A stretch of DNA of 64,000 nucleotides from Falsirhodobacter xinxiangensis (GTDB taxonomy: Bacteria > Pseudomonadota > Alphaproteobacteria > Rhodobacterales > Rhodobacteraceae), in NCBI RefSeq assembly GCF_004959935.1, contig NZ_SMYN01000003.1, positions 186,001 through 250,000 of the forward strand. Reading direction: 5' to 3'. Under the pieces are notes generated by a model, which saw only the letters and a program-made list of their open reading frames with translations, had not been told where the DNA came from and searched no databases. Positions 42,597-51,509 of the stretch are shown piece after piece. Position numbers and translations under genes: made by a program. How positions within the stretch are numbered: the stretch's first letter is position 1; the number at the start of each line of letters is the position of its first letter.

Positions 42597-42621
42597 AAAG
42601 GCCCGCCACGTGCGGGCCTTT
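42597..42621 (+). terminator. Intrinsic terminator of the glt operon
   Basis: A ten-pair stem (42597-42606 with 42612-42621) with a five-base loop is followed by a T-run, starting three bases after the gltB stop. Confidence 0.9.
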
Positions 42622-42658
42622 TTCTTGATCGGCCCTCGGGCGCGGGCTACAGGAACGC

Positions 42659-43360
42659 ATGGCAAGAAAACCCGCCCCGAAGAAACCGGCGCCGAGGCCG
42701 CTGCTGCGCCGCTGGGCGCTGCGGCTTGTGCTGGGCGTGGCGGGGGTCTTCGCCTTCTTCGTGCTGCTGTTTTCGTTCCTCAACCCACCGACCACGCCCT
42801 ACATGTTCGCCGAAGGACAGCGGCTGGGCGGGGTCGAACAGGAATGGGCCGACTGGGATGATATCGCCCCGGTCATGGCGCGGTCTGCGGTGGCCGCCGA
42901 GGATGCCAATTACTGCCTGCACTGGGGCTTCGATATGGCCGCGATCCGGTCGGCGGTGAATGCCGGGTCCAATCGCGGCGCATCGACCATCAGCCAGCAG
43001 GTCGCAAAGAACGTGTTCCTGTGGCATGGGCGATCCTGGCTTCGCAAGGCGATGGAGGCTGGCCTGACCCCGGTGATCGAGACGTTCTGGTCCAAGCGCC
43101 GCATCCTCGAGGTCTATCTGAACGTGGCGGAATTCGGGAACGGGGTCTTTGGCGTGCAGGCGGCGGCGCGGCATTACTTCGGCGTCGATGCGGCGGATCT
43201 GACCCCGGTTCAGGCGGCGCGTCTGGCGGCGATCCTGCCCGATCCGAAACGTCGCGATGCGGCCAATCCGACGCAATTCGTGCGCGGACGCTCGCAGGCC
43301 GCGCTGTCCGGGGCGGCGACGATCCGCGCGGATGGCCGCGCCCGCTGTTTCGAGGGCTGA
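42659..43360 (+). CDS. mtgA: Monofunctional biosynthetic peptidoglycan glycosyltransferase MtgA
   Basis: Polymerises lipid II into glycan strands in the periplasm. The 233-residue protein has an N-terminal membrane anchor (LVLGVAGVFAFFVLLFSFL, about 22-40). The GT51 motifs are AEDANYCLHWGFD with catalytic Glu, GASTISQQVAKNVFLW, and KRRILEVYLNVAEFGNGVFGVQ. There is no transpeptidase domain, consistent with the monofunctional type. It is followed by an FzlA-like gene, so two constriction-related proteins may be neighbours. Confidence 0.96.
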   Translation: MARKPAPKKPAPRPLLRRWALRLVLGVAGVFAFFVLLFSFLNPPTTPYMFAEGQRLGGVEQEWADWDDIAPVMARSAVAAEDANYCLHWGFDMAAIRSAVNAGSNRGASTISQQVAKNVFLWHGRSWLRKAMEAGLTPVIETFWSKRRILEVYLNVAEFGNGVFGVQAAARHYFGVDAADLTPVQAARLAAILPDPKRRDAANPTQFVRGRSQAALSGAATIRADGRARCFEG

Positions 43361-43370
43361 GCCGCTTGCA

Positions 43371-43388
43371 AACCCGCCCGCGCGGGTT
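43371..43388 (+). other. Hairpin after mtgA
   Basis: Seven pairs (43371-43377 with 43382-43388) around a four-base loop, 10 bases after the mtgA stop. The T-run is poor, so at most it is a weak terminator. Confidence 0.35.
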
Positions 43389-43419
43389 CATTCAGAAGGC
43401 CTAGCCCCGGAAGGATCCC

Positions 43420-44085
43420 ATGAACCGTCTTTACCACGTTCCGCTTTCGCCCTTCTGCCGCAAGGTGCGCCTGACACTGGCCGAAAAGCGGATCGAGGTC
43501 GAGCTGGTCGAGGAACGGTATTGGGAGCAGAACCCCGACTTCCTGCGCCGCAACCCGGCCGGGAAGGTGCCGATCCTGCGCATCGACGGGCGGGTTCTGA
43601 CCGAAAGCCAGGCGATCTGCGAATACCTTGAGGAAACCGTGCCGCAGCCGCCGCTGATGCCGCGCGACCCCGACGGGCGATTCGAGGTGCGCCGCCTGTG
43701 TTCGTGGTTCGACGACAAGTTCCACCACGAGGTCACGTCGAAACTGGTCTACGAACGGGTGAACAAGAAGATCAGCGGCGCAGGATATCCCGACAGTAAG
43801 AACATCAAATTCGGCGCGACGCGGATCAAGTATCACCTTGATTACATGGCGTGGCTGCTGGACCAGCGCCGCTGGCTGGCGGGTGACGTGATGACGCTGG
43901 CCGATTTCACCGCCGCCGCGCATCTGTCCACTCTCGACTACATCTCGGATGTGGACTGGAACCGGCACGAGGTGGTCAAGGAATGGTATGCCAAGATCAA
44001 GTCGCGCCCGGCCTTCCGGTCGCTTCTGGTCGATCAGGTTCCGGGGATGCCGCAACCCGCCCATTACGCCGATCTGGATTTCTAG
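43420..44085 (+). CDS. fzlA: GST-fold protein, FzlA-like (FtsZ-binding) candidate
   Basis: A 221-residue two-domain glutathione S-transferase fold. The thioredoxin-like part is MNRLYHVPLSPFCRKVRLTLAEK, with PVLR/PILRIDG and ESQAICEYLEE. The all-helical part includes HLDYMAWLLDQRRWLAGD and ends PAHYADLDF. In alphaproteobacteria this type matches FzlA, which binds FtsZ filaments and governs constriction in Caulobacter. The distinctive C-terminal tail and the mtgA neighbour support that reading. A plain GST enzyme is the alternative, and no catalytic activity is shown. Confidence 0.7.
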   Translation: MNRLYHVPLSPFCRKVRLTLAEKRIEVELVEERYWEQNPDFLRRNPAGKVPILRIDGRVLTESQAICEYLEETVPQPPLMPRDPDGRFEVRRLCSWFDDKFHHEVTSKLVYERVNKKISGAGYPDSKNIKFGATRIKYHLDYMAWLLDQRRWLAGDVMTLADFTAAAHLSTLDYISDVDWNRHEVVKEWYAKIKSRPAFRSLLVDQVPGMPQPAHYADLDF

Positions 44086-44145
44086 GGTTCAATCGGACCG
44101 ATTCGGCCCTATATTCCCTTTTCGACAGCGAAAGGGAGGAAAGCC

Positions 44146-44343
44146 ATGAGCCGTCATCCGATTGACAAGCGCGAGCCCACCGATGGGAGCCGCGTGAAGA
44201 ACTTTGCCGAAGTGGAACGCCGTCAGGGCGAGGAGGGCAGCCATCCGGCCACGGCCGTGCTGCACCGTCGCCCCAAGGATGCGCCCGAGACCAATCGCCG
44301 GGCCGCCGAATATGCGCGGATCGACAGGGGGCATCGGGCCTGA
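44146..44343 (+). CDS. 65-residue charged protein, unknown function
   Basis: Begins MSRHPIDKREPTDGSRVKNF, very rich in Arg, Glu and Asp, with no hydrophobic segment; much of it is probably disordered or helical. AAAGGGAGGAAAG lies just before the ATG, an unusually strong ribosome-binding region. It is convergent with ilvE, whose stop lies 16 bases away, and no terminator separates them. No family is recognised. Confidence 0.6.
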   Translation: MSRHPIDKREPTDGSRVKNFAEVERRQGEEGSHPATAVLHRRPKDAPETNRRAAEYARIDRGHRA

Positions 44344-44359
44344 TGCCCCCCGCAAAGGG

Positions 44360-45229
44360 TTACGAGCGGACCAGCTTTTCGTAATCCGTCGCGATGTCGC
44401 GCGTCAGTTGGCCGACCTCGAACGAATAGTCGCCGATCTGGCCCACGGGGGTCACTTCGGCGGCGGTGCCGGTCAGCCAGCACTGCTCGAAGCCTTCCAG
44501 TTCGGACGCCTCGATGCGGCGCTCGTTCACGGTGATGCCTTTTTCGCGCAGCATGCCGATGACGGTCTGGCGGGTGATGCCGTTCAGGATCGCGTCCGGG
44601 ATCGGCGTGTGCACTTCGCCATCCTTGACGAAGAAGATGTTCGCGCCGGTCGCTTCGGCCACATAGCCGCGATAGTCGAACATCATCGCGTCCGAGCAGC
44701 CCTTGGCTTCCGCCGCGTGCTTGGACATGGTGCAGATCATATACAGACCTGCAGCTTTGGCCTGCGACGGGATCGTTTCCGGCGACGGACGCTTCCATTT
44801 GGAGATGTCCAGCTTCGCGCCCTTCATCTTCGCGTCGCCGTAATAGGCGCCCCATTCCCAGCCCGCGATCGCCAGACGGACCGGGTTGCGCGCCGCGGAC
44901 ACGCCCATGTCGTCGCCCGCGCCGCGGAAGGCCACCGCGCGCACATAGGCGTCGGTCCAGCCGTTCGCCTTCAGCATCGCGTATTTGGCTTCCTCGATCT
45001 GCTCGACCGAATAGGGGATCGGCATGTCCAGCAGCTCGCCCGATTTCAGCAGGCGTTCGGAATGCTGCACACCCTTGAAGATCTTGCCGTTATAGCAGCG
45101 CTCGCCTTCGAATACCGAGCTGGCATAGTGCAGGGCGTGGGTCAGGATGTGGACCTTGGCATCGCGCCATTCCACCAGTTTCCCGTCCATCCAGATCTTG
45201 CCGTCGCGGTCGTCATAGGCCCCAGCCAT
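44360..45229 (-). CDS. ilvE: Branched-chain amino acid aminotransferase IlvE
   Basis: PLP enzyme for the last step of valine, leucine and isoleucine synthesis. The 289-residue protein begins MAGAYDDRDGKIWMDGKLV. It has the PLP-binding Lys in the SQAKAAGLY block, followed by a fold-IV signature (YVAEATGANIFFVKDG). The ATG at 45229 is chosen because GAAGG lies 9 bases upstream. An ATG three codons earlier abuts that site. It is divergent from a MarR-type gene with repeated motifs between them. Confidence 0.95.
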   Translation of the reverse strand: MAGAYDDRDGKIWMDGKLVEWRDAKVHILTHALHYASSVFEGERCYNGKIFKGVQHSERLLKSGELLDMPIPYSVEQIEEAKYAMLKANGWTDAYVRAVAFRGAGDDMGVSAARNPVRLAIAGWEWGAYYGDAKMKGAKLDISKWKRPSPETIPSQAKAAGLYMICTMSKHAAEAKGCSDAMMFDYRGYVAEATGANIFFVKDGEVHTPIPDAILNGITRQTVIGMLREKGITVNERRIEASELEGFEQCWLTGTAAEVTPVGQIGDYSFEVGQLTRDIATDYEKLVRS

Positions 45230-45245
45230 TTGGTCCATCCTTCAC

Positions 45246-45288
45246 AAAATTGCGCCTGATAGGTCCGTAGTGGACATAAAATTGCGCC
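45246..45288. repeat. Direct repeats flanking a dyad between ilvE and the MarR-type gene
   Basis: AAAATTGCGCC occurs at 45246-45256 and again at 45278-45288, exactly 32 bases apart (about three helical turns). Between them is the dyad GTCC-N5-GGAC (45263-45275). The arrangement suggests an operator or promoter region serving one or both divergent genes. Confidence 0.5.
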
Positions 45289-45369
45289 AAACCGGGTGTT
45301 TCGCTAACAGTCGTATCTTGGAAAGTCAACAAGCCTGACGTAAAACGTGATGAAACACGGAGGAAGGCC

Positions 45370-45861
45370 ATGGCCGAACGCGGCGAGGCGCTGCTGTTCC
45401 TGACGGACGAGCAGCTGCGCAAGGGGATCGAGGCGATGTTCTTCGCCTATCGCGGCTTCACCGCCGATCCCGACCGGATACTGGAGGAATACGGATATGG
45501 CCGCGCGCATCACCGTGCGATCCACTTCATCCACCGCGCCCCCGGCACGACGGTCACGAACCTTCTGTCCACCCTTGGCGTGACGAAGCAAAGCCTGAAC
45601 CGGGTGCTGCGGACGCTGATCGAGGATGGGCTGGTCGAAAGCCGCGTCGGACGGCAGGACAAGCGCGAACGCAACCTGAAGCTGACCGAAAAGGGCGATG
45701 CGCTGGAACGGGCGCTGTCGGATGCGCAGCGGGCACGGATGCGGGCGGCCTATCGCGCGGCGGGGCCGGTCGCGGTGCAAGGTTTCCGCCAAGTGCTTGA
45801 AGCGATGATGGACCCCGAGATGCGCAGACAGTATCAATCGCTCAAGGAGAGTGGTTCATGA
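45370..45861 (+). CDS. petP: MarR family transcriptional regulator (PetP-like)
   Basis: A 163-residue winged-helix regulator. A helical N terminus (FLTDEQLRKGIEAMFFAYRGF) precedes the DNA-binding wing: TTVTNLLSTLGVTKQSLNRVLRTLIEDGLVE, then the beta-hairpin DKRERNLKLTEKG. It overlaps the following response-regulator gene by four bases. A MarR-type/OmpR-type pair in this form is known as petP-petR in Rhodobacter capsulatus. The symbol rests on that arrangement and is provisional. GGAGGAAGG precedes the ATG. Confidence 0.8.
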   Translation: MAERGEALLFLTDEQLRKGIEAMFFAYRGFTADPDRILEEYGYGRAHHRAIHFIHRAPGTTVTNLLSTLGVTKQSLNRVLRTLIEDGLVESRVGRQDKRERNLKLTEKGDALERALSDAQRARMRAAYRAAGPVAVQGFRQVLEAMMDPEMRRQYQSLKESGS

Positions 45862-46559
45862 CCGATACGCAGACGCATCTTCTGGTGGTGGATGACGACG
45901 AACGCATCCGGGGGCTGTTGCAGAAGTTCCTCGTGCGGAATGGCTTCATGGTGTCCGTCGCGCATGATGCGGCCAAGGCCCGGCGTCTGCTCGCGGGGCT
46001 GGAATTCGACATGATCGTGCTGGACGTGATGATGCCGGGCGAGGATGGCGTCTCGCTGACCCGTTCCTTGCGCGAAAAGATGGCGACGCCGATCCTGCTT
46101 CTGACCGCGCGGGGCGAGACGCAATCGCGGATCGAGGGGCTGGAGGCGGGGGCCGACGACTATCTCGCGAAGCCCTTCGAGCCGAAGGAGCTGCTGCTGC
46201 GGATCAACGCCATCCTGCGCCGCGTCCCCACCGTGCGCGAGGCGGCGGGGCCGAAGGTTCTGCATCTGGGCGAGGTGCGTTACGACATGGAACGGGGCGA
46301 ATTGTGGCGTGGGACCGATCCGGTGCGCCTGACCTCGACCGAATCGGCGCTGATGCGGATCTTCGCCGCCCAGCCGAACGAAGCCGTCAGCCGTGAACGT
46401 CTTGTCGGCGATCTGGCGGGCGACGAGGGCGCCGAGACACAGGAACGCGCCGTGGACGTGCAGATCACCCGCCTGCGCCGCAAGATCGAGAACGATCCGA
46501 AACAGCCGCGCTATCTGCAAACCGTGCGTGGCGCGGGCTATATGCTGGCGCCCGACTAG
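45858..46559 (+). CDS. petR: OmpR/PhoB-type response regulator (PetR-like)
   Basis: A 233-residue two-domain regulator. The receiver domain has the acidic pocket VVDDDER and phospho-acceptor Asp56 in IVLDVMMP. It also has the Thr in LLLTARG and the Lys in YLAKPF. The C-terminal winged helix ends DPKQPRYLQTVRGAGYML, as in OmpR relatives. No histidine kinase gene is adjacent. In R. capsulatus PetR is needed for growth dependent on the cytochrome bc1 complex. Whether this protein has that target is unknown, and no petABC genes are in the window. Confidence 0.85.
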   Translation: MTDTQTHLLVVDDDERIRGLLQKFLVRNGFMVSVAHDAAKARRLLAGLEFDMIVLDVMMPGEDGVSLTRSLREKMATPILLLTARGETQSRIEGLEAGADDYLAKPFEPKELLLRINAILRRVPTVREAAGPKVLHLGEVRYDMERGELWRGTDPVRLTSTESALMRIFAAQPNEAVSRERLVGDLAGDEGAETQERAVDVQITRLRRKIENDPKQPRYLQTVRGAGYMLAPD

Positions 46560-47431
46560 TGCTGGTCTTCGCCCACCCCGATTTCGTACTGCACGAGACG
46601 CCCGAGGGCCATCCCGAACGCAGTGCGCGGATGGGCGCGGTGATGCGGGCGGTGGGCGATCTGCCGCTGCGCGAGGGACCTTTGGCCAGCGATGCCGATA
46701 TCCTGCGCTGCCATCCGCAACGGTATCTGGACCGTATCCGCAATGCGCCGATGGGTCCGCTGGATGGCGATACGTGGATGTCGCCCGGAACGCTGGGTGC
46801 CGCCCTGCGCGCGGTGGGCGGCGTCATCGCGGCGGTGGACTGCGGCGAGCGCGCTTTCGTCGCCTGCCGTCCGCCGGGGCACCATGCGGAACGCGAAACG
46901 CCGATGGGATTCTGCATCTTCGGCAGCGCCGCAATCGGGGCCATGCACGCGCTGGAGACGATGACGCGGGTTGCTGTGCTGGATTTCGACGTCCACCACG
47001 GCAACGGCACACAGGATCTGCTGTGGGACGAGCCGCGCGCGATGTTCGTCTCCAGCCAGCAGATGCCTTTGTTCCCCGGCACCGGATCGGCGCGCGAAAC
47101 AGGCGCGCATGGGCAGATCGTGAACCTGCCCTTGCCGCCCGGCAGCGATGGTGCGGCCATGCGCCGTGCGTGGATGCCCGCCTTGCAGCGCGTGCAGGAT
47201 TTCGCGCCGGAGCTGATCCTGATCTCGGCGGGCTTCGACGCGCACAAGGATGATCCGCTGGCCAGCCTTGAATGGGAGCCGGAGGATTTCGCCTGGCTGA
47301 CCCACCGCATCTGCGACGTGGCGGATGCTTGCGGCGCACGGGTGGTCTCTGCTTTGGAAGGCGGCTATGATCTGGCCGGACTGGAGGCGTCGCTTGCGGC
47401 GCATCTTCGTGTGTTGCAGGAGCGGGAATGA
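46559..47431 (+). CDS. Histone deacetylase/acetylpolyamine amidohydrolase family protein
   Basis: A 290-residue arginase-deacetylase-fold zinc hydrolase. It carries the family's PPGHHAERETPMGFC motif with paired His, the metal-binding DFDVHHGNGTQD, and SAGFDAH near residue 225. Bacterial members remove acetyl groups from polyamines, proteins or small molecules, and the substrate here is unknown. The start is GTG at 46559, sharing one base with the previous stop. xseB overlaps its end, so it is in the same run as ispA and dxs. Confidence 0.93.
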   Translation: MLVFAHPDFVLHETPEGHPERSARMGAVMRAVGDLPLREGPLASDADILRCHPQRYLDRIRNAPMGPLDGDTWMSPGTLGAALRAVGGVIAAVDCGERAFVACRPPGHHAERETPMGFCIFGSAAIGAMHALETMTRVAVLDFDVHHGNGTQDLLWDEPRAMFVSSQQMPLFPGTGSARETGAHGQIVNLPLPPGSDGAAMRRAWMPALQRVQDFAPELILISAGFDAHKDDPLASLEWEPEDFAWLTHRICDVADACGARVVSALEGGYDLAGLEASLAAHLRVLQERE

Positions 47432-47664
47432 CCGAGACGATTGCCGATATGACCTTCGAAGCCGCCATGACCGAGCTGGAGCGCGTGGTCGCGGCGCTGG
47501 AAAAGGGCGACGTCCCGCTGGAAGAATCGATCAAGCTGTATGAACGCGGCGCGGCGCTGAAATCGCATTGCGCAGCCAAGCTGAAGGCGGCCGAGGAAAA
47601 GGTCGAAATGATCCGCTCGCAGGAAGGCCGCGCCACCGGCACCACCCCGGCGGAGGGGCTGTGA
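47428..47664 (+). CDS. xseB: Exodeoxyribonuclease VII small subunit XseB
   Basis: Small helical subunit that pairs with XseA to degrade single-stranded DNA. The 78-residue protein has the family core TFEAAMTELERVVAALEKGDVPLEESIKLYERGAALK, written here as two adjoining helices at about residues 10-50. The length is typical. It overlaps the deacetylase-family gene by four bases and ispA by four bases. xseB-ispA-dxs is the standard order in many proteobacteria. xseA is not in the window. Confidence 0.95.
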   Translation: MTETIADMTFEAAMTELERVVAALEKGDVPLEESIKLYERGAALKSHCAAKLKAAEEKVEMIRSQEGRATGTTPAEGL

Positions 47665-48506
47665 GCTTTCCGCAGCGGCTGGCCGACGATGCCGCGCTGA
47701 TCGACGCCCGCCTGACCGCCGCCTTGGCGGGTCATCCGGATGTGCCGGTGGTCCACGCGATGCGCTATGCTCTGCGCGGCGGCAAACGTTTGCGCGGGTT
47801 CCTTGCGCTGGAATCGGCGCGGCTGCACGGGCTGGACGCCATCGACCCGGCAGCCTCGGTCGAGGCGCTGCATGCCTACAGCCTCGTCCATGACGACATG
47901 CCCTGCATGGACGATGACGACCTGCGCCGGGGCCAGCCGACCGTCCATATCCAATGGGACGAGGCGACGGCGGTTCTGGCGGGCGACGCGCTTCAGACGC
48001 TGGCCTTTGAATTGCTGACCGAAGCCCCGAACGGGCTGGCGCTGGTGGCGGGCCTGGCGCGGGCCTCCGGCGCGCAGGGAATGGTGCTGGGACAGGCGCT
48101 GGACATCGCCGCCGAAACGGCCGAGGAGCCGCTGACGCTGGAGGAGATCACCCGGCTTCAGGCGGGCAAGACCGGGGCGCTGATCTCCTATTCCGCGCAG
48201 GTGGGGGCGATCATGGCGGGGGCGGACACGGCTCCGCTGCGCGCCTATGCCGATGCGCTGGGGTTGGCGTTCCAGATCGCCGACGACATTCTGGATGTGA
48301 TCGGGGATTCCGCCAAGGCGGGCAAGCGGCTGAACAAGGACGCGGCGGCAGGCAAGGCGACCTTCGTTTCGCTTCTGGGACTGGACGGCGCGAAGCTGCG
48401 TGCGCGGGAACTGGTCGATATCGCAAGTGCCGCCCTTGACCCCTATGGCCATCAGGCCGAGATACTGCGCGAGGCTGCGCGTTTCGTGATCGCGCGCGAA
48501 AGCTGA
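47661..48506 (+). CDS. ispA: Farnesyl diphosphate synthase (geranyltranstransferase) IspA
   Basis: Condenses IPP with DMAPP and then GPP to farnesyl diphosphate, the precursor of quinone tails, undecaprenyl carrier and carotenoids. The 281-residue protein has the first Asp-rich motif LVHDDMPCMDDDD and the second FQIADDILDV. The start is GTG at 47661, preceded by GGAGGGG and overlapping the xseB stop (GTGA). The frame is open 31 codons further upstream, but that region is xseB coding sequence. Confidence 0.95.
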   Translation: MSFPQRLADDAALIDARLTAALAGHPDVPVVHAMRYALRGGKRLRGFLALESARLHGLDAIDPAASVEALHAYSLVHDDMPCMDDDDLRRGQPTVHIQWDEATAVLAGDALQTLAFELLTEAPNGLALVAGLARASGAQGMVLGQALDIAAETAEEPLTLEEITRLQAGKTGALISYSAQVGAIMAGADTAPLRAYADALGLAFQIADDILDVIGDSAKAGKRLNKDAAAGKATFVSLLGLDGAKLRARELVDIASAALDPYGHQAEILREAARFVIARES

Positions 48507-48518
48507 CAGAGGCAGGCT

Positions 48519-50429
48519 ATGACCAACCCGAAGACCCCGACGCTGGACCGCGTGACGATTCCCGCCGACATGAAACGGCTGACCGACCGCGAACTGCACC
48601 AGCTTGCCGACGAGTTGCGCGCGGAAACCATTTCCGCCGTTTCGGTCACCGGGGGCCACCTGGGCGCGGGTCTGGGCGTGGTGGAACTGACCGTCGCGCT
48701 TCATGCCGTGTTCGACACGCCGAAGGACAAGATTGTCTGGGATGTCGGCCATCAATGCTATCCGCACAAGATCCTGACCGGGCGGCGCGACCGCATCCGC
48801 ACCCTTCGGACAGAAGGGGGGCTGTCGGGATTCACCAAACGTTCCGAAAGCCCGTATGACCCGTTCGGCGCGGCCCATAGCAGCACGTCCATCAGCGCGG
48901 CGCTGGGCTTTGCCGCCGCCCGCGATCTGGGCGGACAGCCCGGCGATGCGATTGCCGTGATCGGTGACGGGTCCATGAGCGCGGGCATGGCGTTCGAGGC
49001 GATGAATAACGCCGGCCACTTGGGCAAGCGGCTGTTCGTGGTGCTGAACGACAACGAGATGTCGATCGCCCCGCCGGTCGGCGCGCTGTCGGCCTACCTG
49101 TCGCGCCTTTACGGCGATGCGCGGTTCCATGAATTGAAGACGGCGGCCAAGGGCGCGGTCGGCTTCCTGCCCGGACCGTTGCAAGAAGGCGCGCGGCGGG
49201 CGAAGGAGATGCTCAAGGGCATGGCCTTTGGCGGCACCTTGTTCGAGGAGTTGGGCTTCACCTATGTCGGCCCGGTGGATGGGCACGATCTGGACGCGCT
49301 GCTGCCGGTTCTGCGCACGCTGAAGGCGCGGGCGACGGGTCCGGTACTGATCCATGCGATCACCAAGAAGGGCAAGGGTTACGCCCCCGCCGAGCGTGCA
49401 TCCGACAAGGGCCACGCCACCGCCAAGTTCGACGTGCTGACGGGCGAGCAGGCAAAGGCGAAATCCAACGCCCCCAGCTATACCAAGGTCTTCGCGCAGT
49501 CGCTGGTGGCCGAAGCGGAGCGGGACGACAAGATCGTCGCCGTCACCGCGGCGATGCCGGATGGCACCGGGCTGAACCTGTTCGCCGAACGCTTCAAGGA
49601 CCGCTGTTTCGACGTGGGTATCGCCGAGCAGCACGCCGTGACCTTCGCGGCGGGGATGGCGGCGGGCGGGCTGAAGCCGTTCTGCGCGCTCTATTCGACC
49701 TTCCTGCAGCGCGGCTACGATCAGGTTGTGCATGACGTCGCGATCCAGCGGCTTCCGGTGCGCTTCGCCATCGACCGGGCGGGGTTGGTCGGCGCGGATG
49801 GCGCAACCCATGCGGGGTCGTTCGACATCGCCTTCCTTGCCAACCTGCCCGATTTCGTGGTCATGGCCGCGGCGGACGAGGCGGAACTGGTCCACATGGT
49901 CGCCACCGCCGCCGCGCATGACAGCGGGCCGATCGCCTTCCGCTTCCCGCGCGGCGAGGGTGTGGGCGTGGAGATGCCCGCCCGCGGCATCCCGCTGGAG
50001 ATCGGCAAGGGCCGGGTGATCCGGACCGGCAGCCGCGTGGCGCTGCTGTCCTTCGGCACCCGTCTGGCCGAAGTCTCGAAAGCCGCCGAGGCGCTGGCCG
50101 CGCGCGGGATCAGCCCCACCGTGGCCGATGCCCGTTTCGCCAAGCCGCTGGACCGCGACCTGATCCTGAACCTTGCCCGGAACCACGAGGCGCTGATCAC
50201 CATCGAGGAAGGCGCGGTTGGCGGTTTCGGCAGCCATGTCTCGCAGCTGCTGGCCGATGAGGGCGTGTTCGACCACGGCCTGAAATACCGCAGCATGGTT
50301 CTGCCCGACACCTTCATCGACCAAGCCTCGCCCGAGGCGATGTATCGCATCGCCGGAATGGACGCGGCGCAGATCGAGGCGAAGGTGCTGGCGACCTTGG
50401 GCGTCGCGGTGGTGTCCAAGCGCGCCTAG
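48519..50429 (+). CDS. dxs: 1-deoxy-D-xylulose-5-phosphate synthase Dxs
   Basis: TPP enzyme joining pyruvate and glyceraldehyde-3-phosphate, the first step of the MEP isoprenoid pathway. The 636-residue protein has the early [17 protein letters not shown] block and the TPP/Mg site [16 protein letters not shown]. The pyrimidine-binding region with catalytic Glu ([11 protein letters not shown]) is also present. It follows ispA by 12 bases, so both ends of farnesyl supply are co-located. Its TAG stop shares CTAG with the convergent oxidoreductase. Confidence 0.98.
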   Translation: MTNPKTPTLDRVTIPADMKRLTDRELHQLADELRAETISAVSVTGGHLGAGLGVVELTVALHAVFDTPKDKIVWDVGHQCYPHKILTGRRDRIRTLRTEGGLSGFTKRSESPYDPFGAAHSSTSISAALGFAAARDLGGQPGDAIAVIGDGSMSAGMAFEAMNNAGHLGKRLFVVLNDNEMSIAPPVGALSAYLSRLYGDARFHELKTAAKGAVGFLPGPLQEGARRAKEMLKGMAFGGTLFEELGFTYVGPVDGHDLDALLPVLRTLKARATGPVLIHAITKKGKGYAPAERASDKGHATAKFDVLTGEQAKAKSNAPSYTKVFAQSLVAEAERDDKIVAVTAAMPDGTGLNLFAERFKDRCFDVGIAEQHAVTFAAGMAAGGLKPFCALYSTFLQRGYDQVVHDVAIQRLPVRFAIDRAGLVGADGATHAGSFDIAFLANLPDFVVMAAADEAELVHMVATAAAHDSGPIAFRFPRGEGVGVEMPARGIPLEIGKGRVIRTGSRVALLSFGTRLAEVSKAAEALAARGISPTVADARFAKPLDRDLILNLARNHEALITIEEGAVGGFGSHVSQLLADEGVFDHGLKYRSMVLPDTFIDQASPEAMYRIAGMDAAQIEAKVLATLGVAVVSKRA

Positions 50430-51508
50430 GCGGCGGGCGTCTGCACCGCCGCAAGGTCCGGCAGTTCCAGATTGGCGGAATGGTTGCGCGCCGAATCCTC
50501 GGCCATGTCCAGCACCAGTTGCAATTCGGCGCCGCGGTTGAAATCGGGATCGCAGGCATTCTCGCCCCTGATCGCGCCGATGAACCGCTGGTAGACCGAA
50601 GGCACCTCGTCCGTCGCGACCTCCAGCCAGCGGGCGATTTGCAGATCCGGCTCCAGACAGGCGTTCAGACGGCTGACGCGGCGTTCGAACAGCACCTCCA
50701 GCCCGCCCTTGTCGCCATAGAGCCGCAAGCGCAGATCGTTCAGGTGCCCGGAGGCAAAGCGCGTCGCGCTGACCGACCCGAGCGCGCCGTTGTGCAGCGC
50801 CAGATGCATCGTGAAGCTGTCATTGGCGTCCAGAACGTAATCGCCGATCCGCCCGCCCGGCGCCTTTTCGAACGTGCCCATGCGGCAGGACAGTTCTGCC
50901 GGGTCCGACCCCGCGATGAAGGTCGCGTAATCGAGGATATGGATGCCCACATCCCCCAGCACCCCCTTGGAGCCGTGCGCGGTGGACAGCCGCCACAGCC
51001 ATTGGCTTTCGGTGGACCAGTTGCCCCAAGCGGGCTGGGTCAGCCAGCTTTGCATGTAAGACGCCTCGAAATGGCGCACATTGCCGATCGCACCGTCTGC
51101 CACCATCTGCGCGGCCTTCTGCACCGCAGGCACGTTGCGATAGGTCAGGTTGACCATGTTCACCACGCCCGCCGCCTGCGCCTTGGCTGCCATCTCGGCC
51201 GCGTGGGGGTAATTGGTCGCCAGTGGTTTTTCGCACAGCACATGCTTGCGCGCCGCCAGCAGCGGCATGGTCGTGATGTAATGCGCGCCGTCGGGCGTGA
51301 CGTTGGTCACGGCGTCGAAGCCGTCCCAGTCCAGCGCCTCGCCCAAGGTCGCGAAGCCATGCGGGATGTTGTTGGCCGCGCAGAAGGCGGCCAGCCTTTC
51401 GGGGTTGGTGTCCACCCCCGCCACGACCTCCACCCCCGGAATCGCATTGAAGGCCGAGGCGTGGCTGCCCGCCATTCCGCCGGTGCCGAGGATCAGAAGC
51501 CGGATCAT
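50426..51508 (-). CDS. Gfo/Idh/MocA family oxidoreductase (ThuB-like partner of ThuA)
   Basis: A 360-residue NAD(P)-dependent sugar dehydrogenase-like protein. The Rossmann start [17 protein letters not shown], the EKPLATN motif with the catalytic-site Lys near residue 95, and the [12 protein letters not shown] block are clear. It starts one base after the thuA stop, so the two form an operon. In Sinorhizobium, ThuA and ThuB together process trehalose and related disaccharides through 3-keto derivatives. The same role is likely but unproven here, since no sugar transporter adjoins. Confidence 0.88.
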   Translation of the reverse strand: MIRLLILGTGGMAGSHASAFNAIPGVEVVAGVDTNPERLAAFCAANNIPHGFATLGEALDWDGFDAVTNVTPDGAHYITTMPLLAARKHVLCEKPLATNYPHAAEMAAKAQAAGVVNMVNLTYRNVPAVQKAAQMVADGAIGNVRHFEASYMQSWLTQPAWGNWSTESQWLWRLSTAHGSKGVLGDVGIHILDYATFIAGSDPAELSCRMGTFEKAPGGRIGDYVLDANDSFTMHLALHNGALGSVSATRFASGHLNDLRLRLYGDKGGLEVLFERRVSRLNACLEPDLQIARWLEVATDEVPSVYQRFIGAIRGENACDPDFNRGAELQLVLDMAEDSARNHSANLELPDLAAVQTPAA

Positions 51509-51509
51509 G

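Noticed and set aside
37980-42665. A 1561-codon open frame on the strand opposite gltB
   Set aside because: It mirrors gltB codon by codon. GC-rich third positions suppress stops in the complementary frame, and the translated protein is His/Arg-rich and matches no family.
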